Source: Arthrobacter sp. StoSoilB19
Lineage (GTDB): Bacteria; Actinomycetota; Actinomycetes; Actinomycetales; Micrococcaceae
NCBI RefSeq assembly: GCF_019977275.1
Contig: NZ_AP024650.1
Coordinates: 3,348,001 to 3,412,000, forward strand
Length of the DNA: 64,000 nt
Direction of reading: 5' to 3'
The notes below the pieces were generated by a model. That model saw nothing but the letters and a program-made list of their open reading frames with translations, ran no database searches and had not been told where the DNA came from. Of this stretch, positions 42,043 to 50,722 are shown one piece after another (the stretch's first letter is position 1; each line of letters starts with the position of its first letter). The translations under genes were made by a program, and so were the position numbers.

Positions 42043-43068
42043 ATGCTCTTGAGACGGTTCCTTGCCCTGGTATCTGCTGTTGCGCTGGCCTTCATTGCCA
42101 TAACCGGGTTGAGTCCCGGTACCGCCAGGGCTGCGGCCGGGCTGTGCATGGGTGCGCCGCCTGCCGACGGCACCGTGTACGCGGAGACCCGGCAGTTCGT
42201 GGATACGCAGTCGTGGTGGATGCCGGACGCTGACCAGGCCAACAACGCCGTCACCAATACCGGCCACCTCCACCTGGGGGCCTGCGTCCCGGAACGGGAA
42301 ACCATCAGCTCGGGCAACCTCACCGTGAACGTCCGGGTGATCCTTCACGACAACCCGGGCACCGCCGACTACGTGGCCATGGTGTTCAAAACCTCGGACC
42401 GGGAAACCACCGTCCAGAAATGCTACCTGCGGGCCGCGGCACCGGACTTCAGCTGCCCGGGGCCGGCCGGCGCCGGCGGGGGCGACTTCACGTGCACCGG
42501 CACCTGCGAGCGCTGGCTCACCTTCTCCGCACCCATCTCCGGCTTCAACCACTCAGGCACGCAGGAGGTCCGCTTCCGCGGGTTCGTTTCCGAGCCGGAC
42601 GGCAACGAAATGAGGGCCAACTTCAACTGGCAGGTCAACATCCAGAACGGCAAGTCCGCCTCCGATGTGACCAGGGACCCCTTCCTGCGGGGCAAGGGCT
42701 GGTACACCCACGCCGGATACTGCGAGTCCTCGGTCCGCAGCCTGCCCCTTCCCGACGGACCGGTGTCGGGAGTCTGGGCTCCCCTCGTGGGCCTGACCAG
42801 CCACACGGACGGCTCGCGGCCGGCTACCCACTCCTTCATCTCGGTAGACCCGGACTTCCACGCGGTTCCGGCCAACCCGGGGCTGGTCCTCTGGGACTCG
42901 GCGGGCGCCTTCGGACCCGAGCCCTTCGGGGCCGCTCCCCTCGCGATCGACACCCGTGGCCTGGCCAACGGCGTGCACAAGCTGCACCTGCGGACGTCCT
43001 GCCGGGACGACAAGCTGGGCTCCACCAACTCCGGGGTGATGGTTGTGCCCTTTACGGTGGCGAACTGA
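42043..43068 (+). CDS. Secreted protein of unknown function
   Basis: A 341-aa protein with a Sec signal (LLRRFLALVSAVALAFIAIT, cleavage near TARAA) and an extracellular part with six or more cysteines (for example CPGPAG, CTGTCERW, CESSV, CRDD), suggesting disulphides. It has beta-rich, carbohydrate-binding-like character, but I recognise no family. A GAAGGA site lies three bases before the ATG; a TTG two codons later would be better spaced. It is followed by a cupredoxin lipoprotein gene after 106 bp. Confidence 0.75.
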   Translation: MLLRRFLALVSAVALAFIAITGLSPGTARAAAGLCMGAPPADGTVYAETRQFVDTQSWWMPDADQANNAVTNTGHLHLGACVPERETISSGNLTVNVRVILHDNPGTADYVAMVFKTSDRETTVQKCYLRAAAPDFSCPGPAGAGGGDFTCTGTCERWLTFSAPISGFNHSGTQEVRFRGFVSEPDGNEMRANFNWQVNIQNGKSASDVTRDPFLRGKGWYTHAGYCESSVRSLPLPDGPVSGVWAPLVGLTSHTDGSRPATHSFISVDPDFHAVPANPGLVLWDSAGAFGPEPFGAAPLAIDTRGLANGVHKLHLRTSCRDDKLGSTNSGVMVVPFTVAN

Positions 43069-43174
43069 CCCCCCATCCTGGAGGCCGGGGGCAACGAATA
43101 GGGCGCACAGGGTAGTTTCCTGAAGGCCCGCCATCCGGCGGGCAACGGACGCATCCCTCCTGAAAGGGATTGCC

Positions 43175-43567
43175 ATGAAAGCTTCTTCTTGGATCCGGGC
43201 CGTCACCGTGGCCATCGCCTTGGGCGGGATCACCGGGTGCGCTGCCGGGAGTGGGAATACTCCTGCCACGCCTTCAGCTGGTTCCCCCAGATCGTCGGCG
43301 GAGGGATCGGCGCAAGCCGCCACTTCGGTGATCACGATACGGAATTTCAAGTTCGAGGTCCCCACCACGGTCAGACCGGGATCGATGGTGACGGTGACGA
43401 ACGCCGACAGCGCCCCGCACACGGTGACGGCAAAGGACCATGGCGGGTTCGACGTTGCGGTCGATCCCGGTGAAACCGCAATTTTCAAAGCGCCCGACTC
43501 ACCCGGGGAGTACGGGTTCGTTTGCAGCTTCCATTCCCGAATGACGGGAACGCTGATGGTGAAGTGA
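43175..43567 (+). CDS. Cupredoxin-domain lipoprotein
   Basis: A 130-aa predicted lipoprotein. The lipobox is GGITGCAAG (Cys about 22). After a Ser/Ala-rich linker comes a plastocyanin-like fold with type 1 copper ligands: His in DSAPHTVTAKD, then Cys, His and Met in FVCSFHSRMTG. It is likely an extracellular electron-transfer or copper-binding protein. It may act with the neighbouring secreted and surface proteins, or with a respiratory oxidase elsewhere. The ribosome site is GAAAGGGA. Confidence 0.88.
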   Translation: MKASSWIRAVTVAIALGGITGCAAGSGNTPATPSAGSPRSSAEGSAQAATSVITIRNFKFEVPTTVRPGSMVTVTNADSAPHTVTAKDHGGFDVAVDPGETAIFKAPDSPGEYGFVCSFHSRMTGTLMVK

Positions 43568-43721
43568 CCGCCACAGCCTCCATCAAAAGAGCAATGACCA
43601 CACGGAAAAAGTGAATCAGGCCACGTCCACACCCATCCGCTGATGGTGCCGCCGCGAAGTACCGGTGTCTCCTGTCTGGGGACGCCACCATCACACGGAC
43701 GTGAATGAGGAGATTTTCCGA

Positions 43722-44492
43722 ATGAATAAGTCACTTCGCTTTATGGCAGTCCCCACCCTTGCCCTCGCCGCACTCGCCCTGTCCGGTTCACCTGCAATGG
43801 CCGCCGACGGCTCGTACCAGTCAACGCTGAAGCAGATCAACGGCAGCGCCGGATCAGGCACCGTAACAGTTGATGTCATGGGCAACCAGGCCCACGTCGT
43901 CCTCAAGGTGTCGGGCCTGCCCGCCACCTTCATGGATGCGCCGTACCCCCACGTCCAGCACATCCACGGCGGGGCCAAGGGCGTCTGCCCCGACCCTTCT
44001 GCGGACAAGGACGGCGACAAAGTCATCTCCACCACCGAGGGCGCACCCTCATACGGTGGCATCGTCACCACCCTTTCCACCAGCGGCGATACCAGTAAGG
44101 CAGCAGGCCTTGACCTGAAGGTCGCCGGACAGGGCGCTTCCTATACGGTGGACCGCACGTTCGAACTGAACGCCGAAACCAAGGCGGCCCTGGAATCGGG
44201 CACGGCAGTGGTTGTGGTCCACGGCCTTGACCCCGCCACCCTCAGCGCCGCAGGCCAGGCCGCCAAGAGTGACCTGGTTCCATCACTGCCGCTGGCGGCT
44301 ACGTCCCCCGCCCTGTGCGGAACGCTTACGGCCGGCCAAATGAAGATGCCTGCAGGCGGCGCCAACACCGGCATCCCCTCTGAACCCGGCTCTGGCACCG
44401 ACACCGGGGCCCTCGCCATCGGCGGCGGCCTGGCCCTGGTTGCCCTCGCAGGCGGAGCTTACGCCGTCCGCCGCCGCAACGCGGCAGCATAA
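43722..44492 (+). CDS. CHRD-like surface protein with C-terminal membrane anchor
   Basis: A 256-aa exported protein. A signal peptide (SLRFMAVPTLALAALALSGS, cut near AMA-A) precedes a beta-domain with the pattern SGTVTVDVMGNQAHVVLKVSG and PYPHVQHIHGG, resembling CHRD-type domains. The tail has GGANTGIPSEPGSGTDTG, a hydrophobic span and RRRNAAA, a sorting-like signal. The next gene, 23 bp on, is a class F-like sortase, suggesting that the protein is its substrate. The frame begins 19 codons earlier but ATG 43722 has GAGGAG at the right distance. Confidence 0.75.
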   Translation: MNKSLRFMAVPTLALAALALSGSPAMAADGSYQSTLKQINGSAGSGTVTVDVMGNQAHVVLKVSGLPATFMDAPYPHVQHIHGGAKGVCPDPSADKDGDKVISTTEGAPSYGGIVTTLSTSGDTSKAAGLDLKVAGQGASYTVDRTFELNAETKAALESGTAVVVVHGLDPATLSAAGQAAKSDLVPSLPLAATSPALCGTLTAGQMKMPAGGANTGIPSEPGSGTDTGALAIGGGLALVALAGGAYAVRRRNAAA

Positions 44493-44515
44493 CCAAGGCT
44501 GAACGGATCAATTCT

Positions 44516-45223
44516 GTGACATCAAGGAATTTCGGCCGCCGTGGAGGTCCCGGGGCCTCTGCGGTGGCCGGGGTTCTGCTCGCGCTTTCCCTGGCGGGCT
44601 GTGCCGCCGGGAGCGCCACTACTTCAGACACCAGGCCTTCCCCTTCCGCCTCCGCCCCGCAAGTGGCTTCCCCCGCGGTTACATCAACGGCACCGGCGCC
44701 CCCTGTTCCACCAGAAGCCCCTGCTCCACCAGAGGCCCCGGCTGCGCCGCAGCCCCCGGCCGTTCTGAATGCGTCGCTTCCCGCTGTCCTGAGCATTCCC
44801 TCCATCGGGGTGCGAACGGACCTTCTCCACTTGGGACTGGAGGAGAACGGTTCGCTGAAAGTGCCGGATGATGTGGGCAACGGCGCACCGGCCAGCTGGT
44901 ACAACGGTTCCCCCACGCCGGGAGAACGGGGCCCCTCGGTGATCCTGGGCCACGTCAACGCCCTCGGAGGGCACAAGGGCGTGTTCGCTGACCTCCGGAA
45001 GCTCAGGCCCGGTGCCGAGATCAACGTTTCGCGGGCCGATGGCAGTACTGCCGTCTTCACAGTCGACCACGGGACCCTTTACTCCAAAAACGAATTCCCC
45101 ACCCTCGAGGTTTACGGCAACACTGCCGGTGCAGAGCTTCGGCTCATCACCTGCGACGGCTACGACCCCGCAACGGGGCTCTTCGATGACAACTACGTGA
45201 TCTACGCCAAGCTCAAAGCCTGA
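44516..45223 (+). CDS. Class F-like sortase, lipoprotein form
   Basis: A 235-aa sortase-fold protein. It begins with a lipobox-like LSLAGCAAG (about residues 25-33), then a long Pro/Ala-rich linker and the catalytic domain: VLGH-type His in VILGHVNALGGHKGVFADL and catalytic Cys in ELRLITCDGYD. The Arg expected 8-12 residues after the Cys is not present; the tail DPATGLFDDNYVIYAKLKA has no Arg. It may cleave the sorting signal of the protein encoded just upstream, or be a divergent sortase with altered chemistry. GTG start at 44516. Confidence 0.8.
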   Translation: MTSRNFGRRGGPGASAVAGVLLALSLAGCAAGSATTSDTRPSPSASAPQVASPAVTSTAPAPPVPPEAPAPPEAPAAPQPPAVLNASLPAVLSIPSIGVRTDLLHLGLEENGSLKVPDDVGNGAPASWYNGSPTPGERGPSVILGHVNALGGHKGVFADLRKLRPGAEINVSRADGSTAVFTVDHGTLYSKNEFPTLEVYGNTAGAELRLITCDGYDPATGLFDDNYVIYAKLKA

Positions 45224-45271
45224 CAACAGCCGCGCACCCCACTCCCAGGGGCCGGCAGAATTGGATGCGCC

Positions 45272-45904
45272 ATGAAACAGCACAAGTCCCTGCTGGCCTC
45301 CGTGGCCCTATGCACCCTGCTGCTTTCCGGCTGTGCAACAGCGGCGGGATCCGTCACCGCAGCTCCAGACAGTTCGACGGCGGCCCCGCCGGCAACGTCA
45401 CCGGCGGTGGGCCACGACGGCGGCGGCCACCACGCCCAGGAATCGGCATCCCCTGGTCCGCCGGCGGGCGGGCCGAGCGCTGCTGCCCTGATGGTTTGCG
45501 GCGACCAGCCGAAGGAGAGGCTGCGGTCCATCCTGGACCTGGCTTCGAACCCGCACACCGTGGACAGCTGGGCGGACAGCACCTTCACCTGCACCTACCA
45601 TCTGGCCGAGGGATCGCTGGTCATTTCTGTCCAGGAAACGGCGGACAAGGCGGCGGCACTCAAGTACTTCACCGCAATGCAGGCCCTCGCAAAAGGCGCA
45701 ACACCAATCGACGGCCTGGCAAATCTTGGTTTTCCGGCATACGAAACGGCCGACGGATCCGCCGTCTTCCAGAAGGACAGCTTCGTGCTGCACGTAGACG
45801 CGTCAGGTCTTCCCCCCGCCTTGGGGCCGGACAGCATCACCCGCAACGCCCTGGCCTACCAGCTTTCGACGACGATCCTGGCCTGCTGGGTGGAACACCA
45901 CTAA
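45272..45904 (+). CDS. Lipoprotein of unknown function
   Basis: A 210-aa predicted lipoprotein with lipobox LLLSGCATA (Cys about 21), a low-complexity linker (AAPDSSTAAPPATSPAVGHD) with a His-rich piece (GGGHHAQ), and a folded part from MVCGDQPKERLRSILDL onward. The folded region contains paired cysteines (MVCGDQ, FTCTYH, LACWVEHH). No family is recognised. It ends 70 bp before the acyl-adenylating fusion gene and is probably in the same surface-protein group. Confidence 0.75.
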   Translation: MKQHKSLLASVALCTLLLSGCATAAGSVTAAPDSSTAAPPATSPAVGHDGGGHHAQESASPGPPAGGPSAAALMVCGDQPKERLRSILDLASNPHTVDSWADSTFTCTYHLAEGSLVISVQETADKAAALKYFTAMQALAKGATPIDGLANLGFPAYETADGSAVFQKDSFVLHVDASGLPPALGPDSITRNALAYQLSTTILACWVEHH

Positions 45905-45947
45905 CCGACGGCTTTACGGCACAAAAATCTTTCCTAATCCATTTGAG

Positions 45948-45966
45948 TTAGGTTAGGTTACCCTTC
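45948..45966. promoter_or_regulatory. Iron box (DtxR/IdeR-like)
   Basis: TTAGGTTAGGTTACCCTTC matches the left half of the TTAGGTTAGSCTAACCTAA iron box well and the right half partly. CCTAA at 45933-45937 forms a further inverted repeat with TTAGG at 45948. It lies 12 bp before the GTG start of the adenylation fusion gene, where a repressor would block transcription when iron is plentiful. Confidence 0.6.
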
Positions 45967-45978
45967 TATGGTTCTCCG

Positions 45979-48624
45979 GTGACTACAGAGACAAAGCTCG
46001 CCGGGGTTCCGTTCGCCGCGGACCTGGCCCGCTTCGGCGACCGCCCAGCCGTCAGCGCCCACGGCCGGTCGCTGAGCTACCGGGAACTGGCCCGGCAGGT
46101 GGAGGACATGGTCCGCGCGTTCGGGCCGGCCCGGCGCCTCATTGCGCTGGAAGCCGGGAACACCCTGCCGGCCCTGGTGTCCTACCTGGCGGCCCTGTCC
46201 TCCGGCACTCCGTTACTGATCCTGCCCGCGGGGGACTCTGCCGCGGCCGCACTGGTGGCGGCCTACGACCCCGACGTTGTTGTCAGCGCGTCGAACGGCG
46301 AAGCGGTCCTGGATGTCCGGCGGCAGCAGACCCGGCACGACCTGCACCCGGAACTCGCGCTGCTGCTGAGCACGTCCGGGTCCACCGGCTCCCCCAAACT
46401 CGTCCGGCTTTCCGCCGACGGCATCCAGGCCAACGCCGCCGCGATCGCGGAGTACCTGCAGCTGCGCCCCAGCGACACAGCGGCCACCACCCTGCCCCTC
46501 TCCTACTGCTACGGCATGAGCGTGGTGAACAGCCACCTCCTGGCGGGTGCATCCCTGGCGCTGACCGACCTCTCGGTGGTGGACCCCTGCTTCTGGGACC
46601 TGGTCCGCACGGAACAGGTGACATCCTTCGCGGCAGTGCCGTACACCTTCGACCTGCTGGACCGGGTGGGCTTCAAGGACATGGATGTGCCAAGCCTGCG
46701 GTACATCACCCAGGCCGGCGGACGGCTGGCCCCCGACCGCGTGCGCGCCTATGCCGAACAGGGCCGGCGGCAAGGATGGGACCTGTTCGTCATGTACGGG
46801 CAGACCGAGGCCACCGCCCGCATGGCCTACCTGCCGCCGGACCAGGCCATGGAGCAACCACAGGCCATCGGCGTCCCGATCCCGGGCGGGTCCTTCCGGC
46901 TTGAGCCCGTCCCCGGCCTGGGCGCGTCCGAGCTGGTGTACTCCGGCCCCAACGTGATGCTGGGGTACGCCGAACAGCCGGCGGACCTCAGCCTGGGCCG
47001 GGTGGTCACCGACCTCCGCACCGGCGACCTGGCCCGCCGCGGCCCGGACGGGCTCTACGAGATTGTGGGCCGGCGCAGCCGGTTCGTGAAGATCGTGGGG
47101 CTCCGCGTGGATCTGGGCCAGGTGGAGCGGATGCTGGCGGACCTCGGGGTGACGGCTGCGGCCGCAGGCTCCGACGACGCCGTGGTGGCCGCCATCGAAG
47201 GCGACCACGACGTGGCGCTGCTCGCCAAAACCCTGGCGCAGGACCTGGGCCTGCCGCGCGCCGCCGTCGACCTTTACCCGGTGGAAGCCATTCCGCGCCT
47301 GGGCAACGGAAAGCCGGACTATCCTGCCGTCGCCGCGCTCGCCCGTGGAGGAGAAGCGGACGACGGCGGCCCGGCCGGGGTTGTGGACGCGGGCTCGGAT
47401 GACGTGCGGCGCATCTTCGCCGAGGTGCTGGAGGTGGAGGACGTCGCCGGGACCGATTCGTTCGTGTCCCTGGGCGGCGATTCACTGTCCTATGTGGTGG
47501 CGTCCGTCCGGCTGGAGCGGGCCCTGGGCTACCTTCCCGGGGGCTGGCACCTGATGCCGGTCTGCGAACTGTCGCCATCGCCGCACGTGGTGCCCGCCGC
47601 CGTCGCGCCTCCCGGCAGTGCCGGGCCTTCCGGCAGTGCTGGGCCTTCCGGCACTGCTTCCGGCACCTGGGTGCGCAGTGCCCGGCGGAGGCTGCTCGCG
47701 CCGATGGAGACCGGGATAGTGCTGCGCGCCGTCGCCATCATCGCGATCGTCTCCACGCATATTGGGTTCTTCCACTGGCAAGGCACGGCCCACGTGCTCA
47801 TGGCGGTGGCCGGCTACAACTTCGCCCGCTTCCAGCTGTCGGGGGAGCGTACGGAACGGTTCCGGCGGCACCTGCGCAGCGTCGCGCGGATCGTGGTGCC
47901 GAGCGTTGCCGTGATCGCGCTGGCCTTCGCCGTGACGGACAAGTACGCCCTGCACAACGTTTTCCTGTTGAACTCACTGGTGGGGCCGGCGGGGTGGAGC
48001 GACTACTCGCGGTTCTGGTTCGTAGAGGTCCTGGTCCACATCCTGGTGGGCCTGGCCCTGTTGCTGGCGGTGCCGGCCGTTGACCGGGCGGCGCGCCGCT
48101 GGCCGTGGGCGTTTGGGGTGGCCCTGGTCCTGGTGGATCTGCCCCTGCTTTTTGGCCTGGTGGAGAGCCGGTACCCGGGGCAGGGGCCGGTCCTGTGGCT
48201 GTTCGGGCTGGGTTGGGCGGCCGCCGCGTCCCGCACCCTGTGGCAGCGTTCAGCCGTTACGGTTCTGGCCGTCCTGGCGGCTCCGGCCTCCTTCGACAAC
48301 CCGTACCGCAGCGCCACCATCCTGGCCGGCTGCCTCATCCTGCTCTGGCTGCCCACGCTGCGGGTGCCCCGGGGACTCCACCGGATCATGGCGCTGCTGG
48401 CGAGCGCTTCGCTCTACATCTACGTCACCCACTGGCTGGTGTATCCCCTGTTTGATTCCGTTGACCTCTTCGAGCGCGCGGACAAGGGTTTGGCCGTGCT
48501 GGCGTCCCTGGCCTGCGGCGTCCTCTACTGGGCAGGGGCCACCCGGGCCATGGGTGCGGCGGAACGGTGGATCAAGCGGCGGCGGTCCCTCTCCCGCGCC
48601 TCGGTTGAGCCGGCCGCTATGTAG
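45979..48624 (+). CDS. Adenylation-carrier protein-acyltransferase fusion
   Basis: An 881-aa three-part protein. Residues about 1-460 are an AMP-forming adenylation domain: LLLSTSGSTGSPKLVRLS (A3), MYGQTEATARMAY (A5), LRTGDLARRGPDGLYEIVGR (A7/A8) and the catalytic Lys in PRLGNGKPDYPA (A10). Residues about 475-550 are a carrier domain with the phosphopantetheine site SLGGDSLSYV. From about 590 the rest is an acyltransferase-3-like membrane domain (RAVAIIAIVSTHIGFFHWQG) with about ten spans. It probably loads an acid on its carrier and hands it to the membrane domain. The iron box suggests a siderophore-related or iron-limited role. GTG start; no clear ribosome site. Confidence 0.88.
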   Translation: MTTETKLAGVPFAADLARFGDRPAVSAHGRSLSYRELARQVEDMVRAFGPARRLIALEAGNTLPALVSYLAALSSGTPLLILPAGDSAAAALVAAYDPDVVVSASNGEAVLDVRRQQTRHDLHPELALLLSTSGSTGSPKLVRLSADGIQANAAAIAEYLQLRPSDTAATTLPLSYCYGMSVVNSHLLAGASLALTDLSVVDPCFWDLVRTEQVTSFAAVPYTFDLLDRVGFKDMDVPSLRYITQAGGRLAPDRVRAYAEQGRRQGWDLFVMYGQTEATARMAYLPPDQAMEQPQAIGVPIPGGSFRLEPVPGLGASELVYSGPNVMLGYAEQPADLSLGRVVTDLRTGDLARRGPDGLYEIVGRRSRFVKIVGLRVDLGQVERMLADLGVTAAAAGSDDAVVAAIEGDHDVALLAKTLAQDLGLPRAAVDLYPVEAIPRLGNGKPDYPAVAALARGGEADDGGPAGVVDAGSDDVRRIFAEVLEVEDVAGTDSFVSLGGDSLSYVVASVRLERALGYLPGGWHLMPVCELSPSPHVVPAAVAPPGSAGPSGSAGPSGTASGTWVRSARRRLLAPMETGIVLRAVAIIAIVSTHIGFFHWQGTAHVLMAVAGYNFARFQLSGERTERFRRHLRSVARIVVPSVAVIALAFAVTDKYALHNVFLLNSLVGPAGWSDYSRFWFVEVLVHILVGLALLLAVPAVDRAARRWPWAFGVALVLVDLPLLFGLVESRYPGQGPVLWLFGLGWAAAASRTLWQRSAVTVLAVLAAPASFDNPYRSATILAGCLILLWLPTLRVPRGLHRIMALLASASLYIYVTHWLVYPLFDSVDLFERADKGLAVLASLACGVLYWAGATRAMGAAERWIKRRRSLSRASVEPAAM

Positions 48625-48643
48625 CGGGTTGGGCGCAGACCGG

Positions 48644-48701
48644 TTTTCGACGCGCAGATTCCCTTGCGCAGACCGTATGTTGGGTGCGCCGGGGAGCATG
48701 C
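48644..48701. repeat. Dispersed palindromic repeat, copy 1
   Basis: Arms TTTTCGACGCGCAGATTCCC (48644-48663) and its imperfect reverse complement (48682-48701; 16 of 20 matches), with CGCAGACC and GGGTGCGC between. It lies 20 bp after the fusion gene stop. Related copies are at 49746, 50578 and 54544. Confidence 0.7.
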
Positions 48702-48793
48702 GAGTCGAAAATGGGCGGCCGCGTCACCGGGGCTTTTCCACATAGCGGCGCTCTCCACTCCTGCAGCGAAGGTGTGCCGGGCAATGTGGTTGC

Positions 48794-49768
48794 ATGACCG
48801 ATCTTCCACCGTTGCTGTTGTCGCGCGACCGCAACCTGCACGGGTTGAGTGCCAACGATCTCGCCAAACGCGTGCGGTCCGGCGCTTTGGTCCGGGTGCG
48901 GCACGGCATCTACATCGACGGCCCAGCGTGGCGGGCCATGAAGCCGTGGGAACAGTACCGGGTCCGCATCCAGGCGGCCGCGGAAGCATTCGAGAAGCCC
49001 ACAGTTTTCGCCCGCCATTCCGCGGCAAGCGTGTGGGAAATCCCCACCATCGGCTTTCATCACCCGGTCCAGGCACTCACATTGAAGAACGACGGCGGCC
49101 GGTCCCGTGCCGGAGTCAGCCGGCATTTTGCGGCGCGGGCGGATTTGAAGGTGGTCCGGTTGGAGGGCCTCCTGGTCACCGACCGCATCCGGACCGTCCT
49201 GGACCTGGCGGCCTTCAGCCCCTTCGCCGAGGCCGTTGCGCCTCTGGACCATGTGCTCCGGCCGGATCCGCGCCGGCAGCTGCCTGCCATCACCAAGGCT
49301 GAGCTGGAGAGCGGGATGGGATCGATTTACTCCGCCGCTGCCACGCGGAGAATCCGGGCGGCCATCGAGTTTGCCGATCCCGCTTCAGGCTCGGCCGGGG
49401 AGTCCTGGAGCCGGGCGCTGATCCATGTGGCCGGCTTCGAATCCGCAGTCCTCCAACAGCGGTTTTCCGACGCGGACGGGCTGGTTGGTTACTCGGATTT
49501 CTACTGGAAGGAGTCCAGGGTTGTTGGCGAATTCGACGGCGAGGAAAAGTACCTCAAGTCCGAGTTCCTCAAGGGCCTGACCGCATCCCAGGCTGTTGTG
49601 GCTGAAAAGCAGCGCGAAAACCGGATCCGCGCCCTGGGCTGCAACGTGGTGCGCTGGGACTGGGCCGACCTCACGGTGCCCGGGACGCTGGAACGGAAGC
49701 TGGCGGCGGCAGGTGTGGGCCGCCGTCGTACTCGCTCTGCCGTTGTCGACGCGCAAAACCGCCTCTGA
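48794..49768 (+). CDS. AbiEi-like/nuclease-fold protein
   Basis: A 324-aa protein. The N-terminal part (LSANDLAKRVRSGALVRVRHGIYIDG) is the winged-helix start of type IV antitoxin AbiEi-like proteins. The C-terminal part (VGYSDFYWKESRVVGEFDGEEKYLK, then EKQRENRIRALGCNVVRWDWADL) looks like a Vsr/DUF559-type endonuclease-like fold, with acidic residues D, E, and K placed as in that family. No AbiEii toxin gene is adjacent. Such stand-alone proteins are common in actinobacteria and their role is not clear. The last codons and stop run into a dispersed palindromic repeat. Confidence 0.7.
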   Translation: MTDLPPLLLSRDRNLHGLSANDLAKRVRSGALVRVRHGIYIDGPAWRAMKPWEQYRVRIQAAAEAFEKPTVFARHSAASVWEIPTIGFHHPVQALTLKNDGGRSRAGVSRHFAARADLKVVRLEGLLVTDRIRTVLDLAAFSPFAEAVAPLDHVLRPDPRRQLPAITKAELESGMGSIYSAAATRRIRAAIEFADPASGSAGESWSRALIHVAGFESAVLQQRFSDADGLVGYSDFYWKESRVVGEFDGEEKYLKSEFLKGLTASQAVVAEKQRENRIRALGCNVVRWDWADLTVPGTLERKLAAAGVGRRRTRSAVVDAQNRL

Positions 49769-49847
49769 CGCGCATATCCCTTCCCGCGCCCCGTATACGA
49801 GCGTCGCAAGGGAGCATGCGTGGCGACGGCAAATATGCGCGTCGAAA
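49746..49847. repeat. Dispersed palindromic repeat, copy 2
   Basis: Contains TCGACGCGCAAAAC (49746-49759) and TGACGCGCATATCCC (49766-49780), GGGAGCATGCG in the middle, and AAATATGCGCGTCGAAAACG at the end. The TGA stop of the AbiEi-like gene is inside it, so the repeat supplies the gene's last codons. Confidence 0.7.
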
Positions 49848-49998
49848 ACGGCGGCCGTGCACCGAAGCGGGGCCAGGAGCGGACGGTGCATCAGCGGGTG
49901 ATTTTTCCTTGTTGACGGCCACGCGACGGGGCTATGTTGGAGCTACGCCCGGGCCCGGCTGGGACGGCCATCGCTGACAGGCCTCGCAGAGGTATGTC

Positions 49999-50580
49999 AT
50001 GAGTTATGTCCCCGTCAGCAGACGCACCATCAGGCTGCACCGTGAATCTGAGCGGTCCACGCGGCGCCTTGTTGCTGCCCTGTCCGGTGTTGCCATCGCG
50101 GCGTGGCTATTGTCCGTGTTGCTGTCAGCCGCGGTCAGCGTTGACGGCTTCGTCCACGACGTCGATCTGGTGGTGCATGACCTTTTCCTCGTTGTGGCTT
50201 TCGGCGCCATCATCCTGGTCGACTGGCATGGATTCCTGTGGCTGATCGGCCGGCGGACACTCGGTGAAATCATTCGACTCGATGGGGCAGCAACACCGTT
50301 AATCTGGGGTGGTCTGGCGGGCATGCTTGCCACCGGGGTGTTCCTGAGTCCGCACCTGGACAGCCCGATGACAGAGGTCAAGCTCGCGGCGGTCCTGGTG
50401 CTCAGCCTGAACGGAATCATGCTGATCCCCCTGATGCGGCGGCTCGCGCGGCTCCCTGCCAGGACTGCGTTCAAGGATCTATCCACTGGCCAGCGCGTCC
50501 ACCTGATGTCATGCCTGGTGGTCTCGCAGCTCTGCTGGTGGACGGCGATCATCATTGGGTTCATCAACGCGCAGTCCTGA
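49999..50580 (+). CDS. Four-span membrane protein of unknown function
   Basis: A 193-aa protein. A basic start (SRRTIRLHRESERSTRRLVA) is followed by about five hydrophobic segments, including AALSGVAIAAWLLSVLLSAA, LFLVVAFGAIILVDWHGFLWL, LIWGGLAGMLATGVFLS and LAAVLVLSLNGIMLIPLM, and the last LVVSQLCWWTAIIIGFINAQ. No family recognised; possibly an integral membrane protein similar to DUF-type isoprenoid or copper-related proteins, but I cannot support either. It ends in the third palindromic repeat. Confidence 0.65.
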   Translation: MSYVPVSRRTIRLHRESERSTRRLVAALSGVAIAAWLLSVLLSAAVSVDGFVHDVDLVVHDLFLVVAFGAIILVDWHGFLWLIGRRTLGEIIRLDGAATPLIWGGLAGMLATGVFLSPHLDSPMTEVKLAAVLVLSLNGIMLIPLMRRLARLPARTAFKDLSTGQRVHLMSCLVVSQLCWWTAIIIGFINAQS

Positions 50581-50712
50581 CGCGCAAAGCCGCTGACGAC
50601 GCGCACATTCCCTGGCGCGGCCAAAATATGGGGTGCGCTTACGAATATGCGCGTCGAGGACGGATATGGGGTTCACAACCGAATATGCGCGTCCAGAACG
50701 AGTTTGCGCAGC
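50578..50712. repeat. Dispersed palindromic repeat, copy 3
   Basis: TGACGCGCAAA starts at the stop codon of the membrane protein gene, followed by GACGCGCACATTCCC (50598-50612), then AATATGCGCGTC twice (50644-50655 and 50682-50693), so the right arm is duplicated here. The copy ends 11 bp before the convergent HTH gene. Confidence 0.7.
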
Positions 50713-50722
50713 GCAGGCTGGC

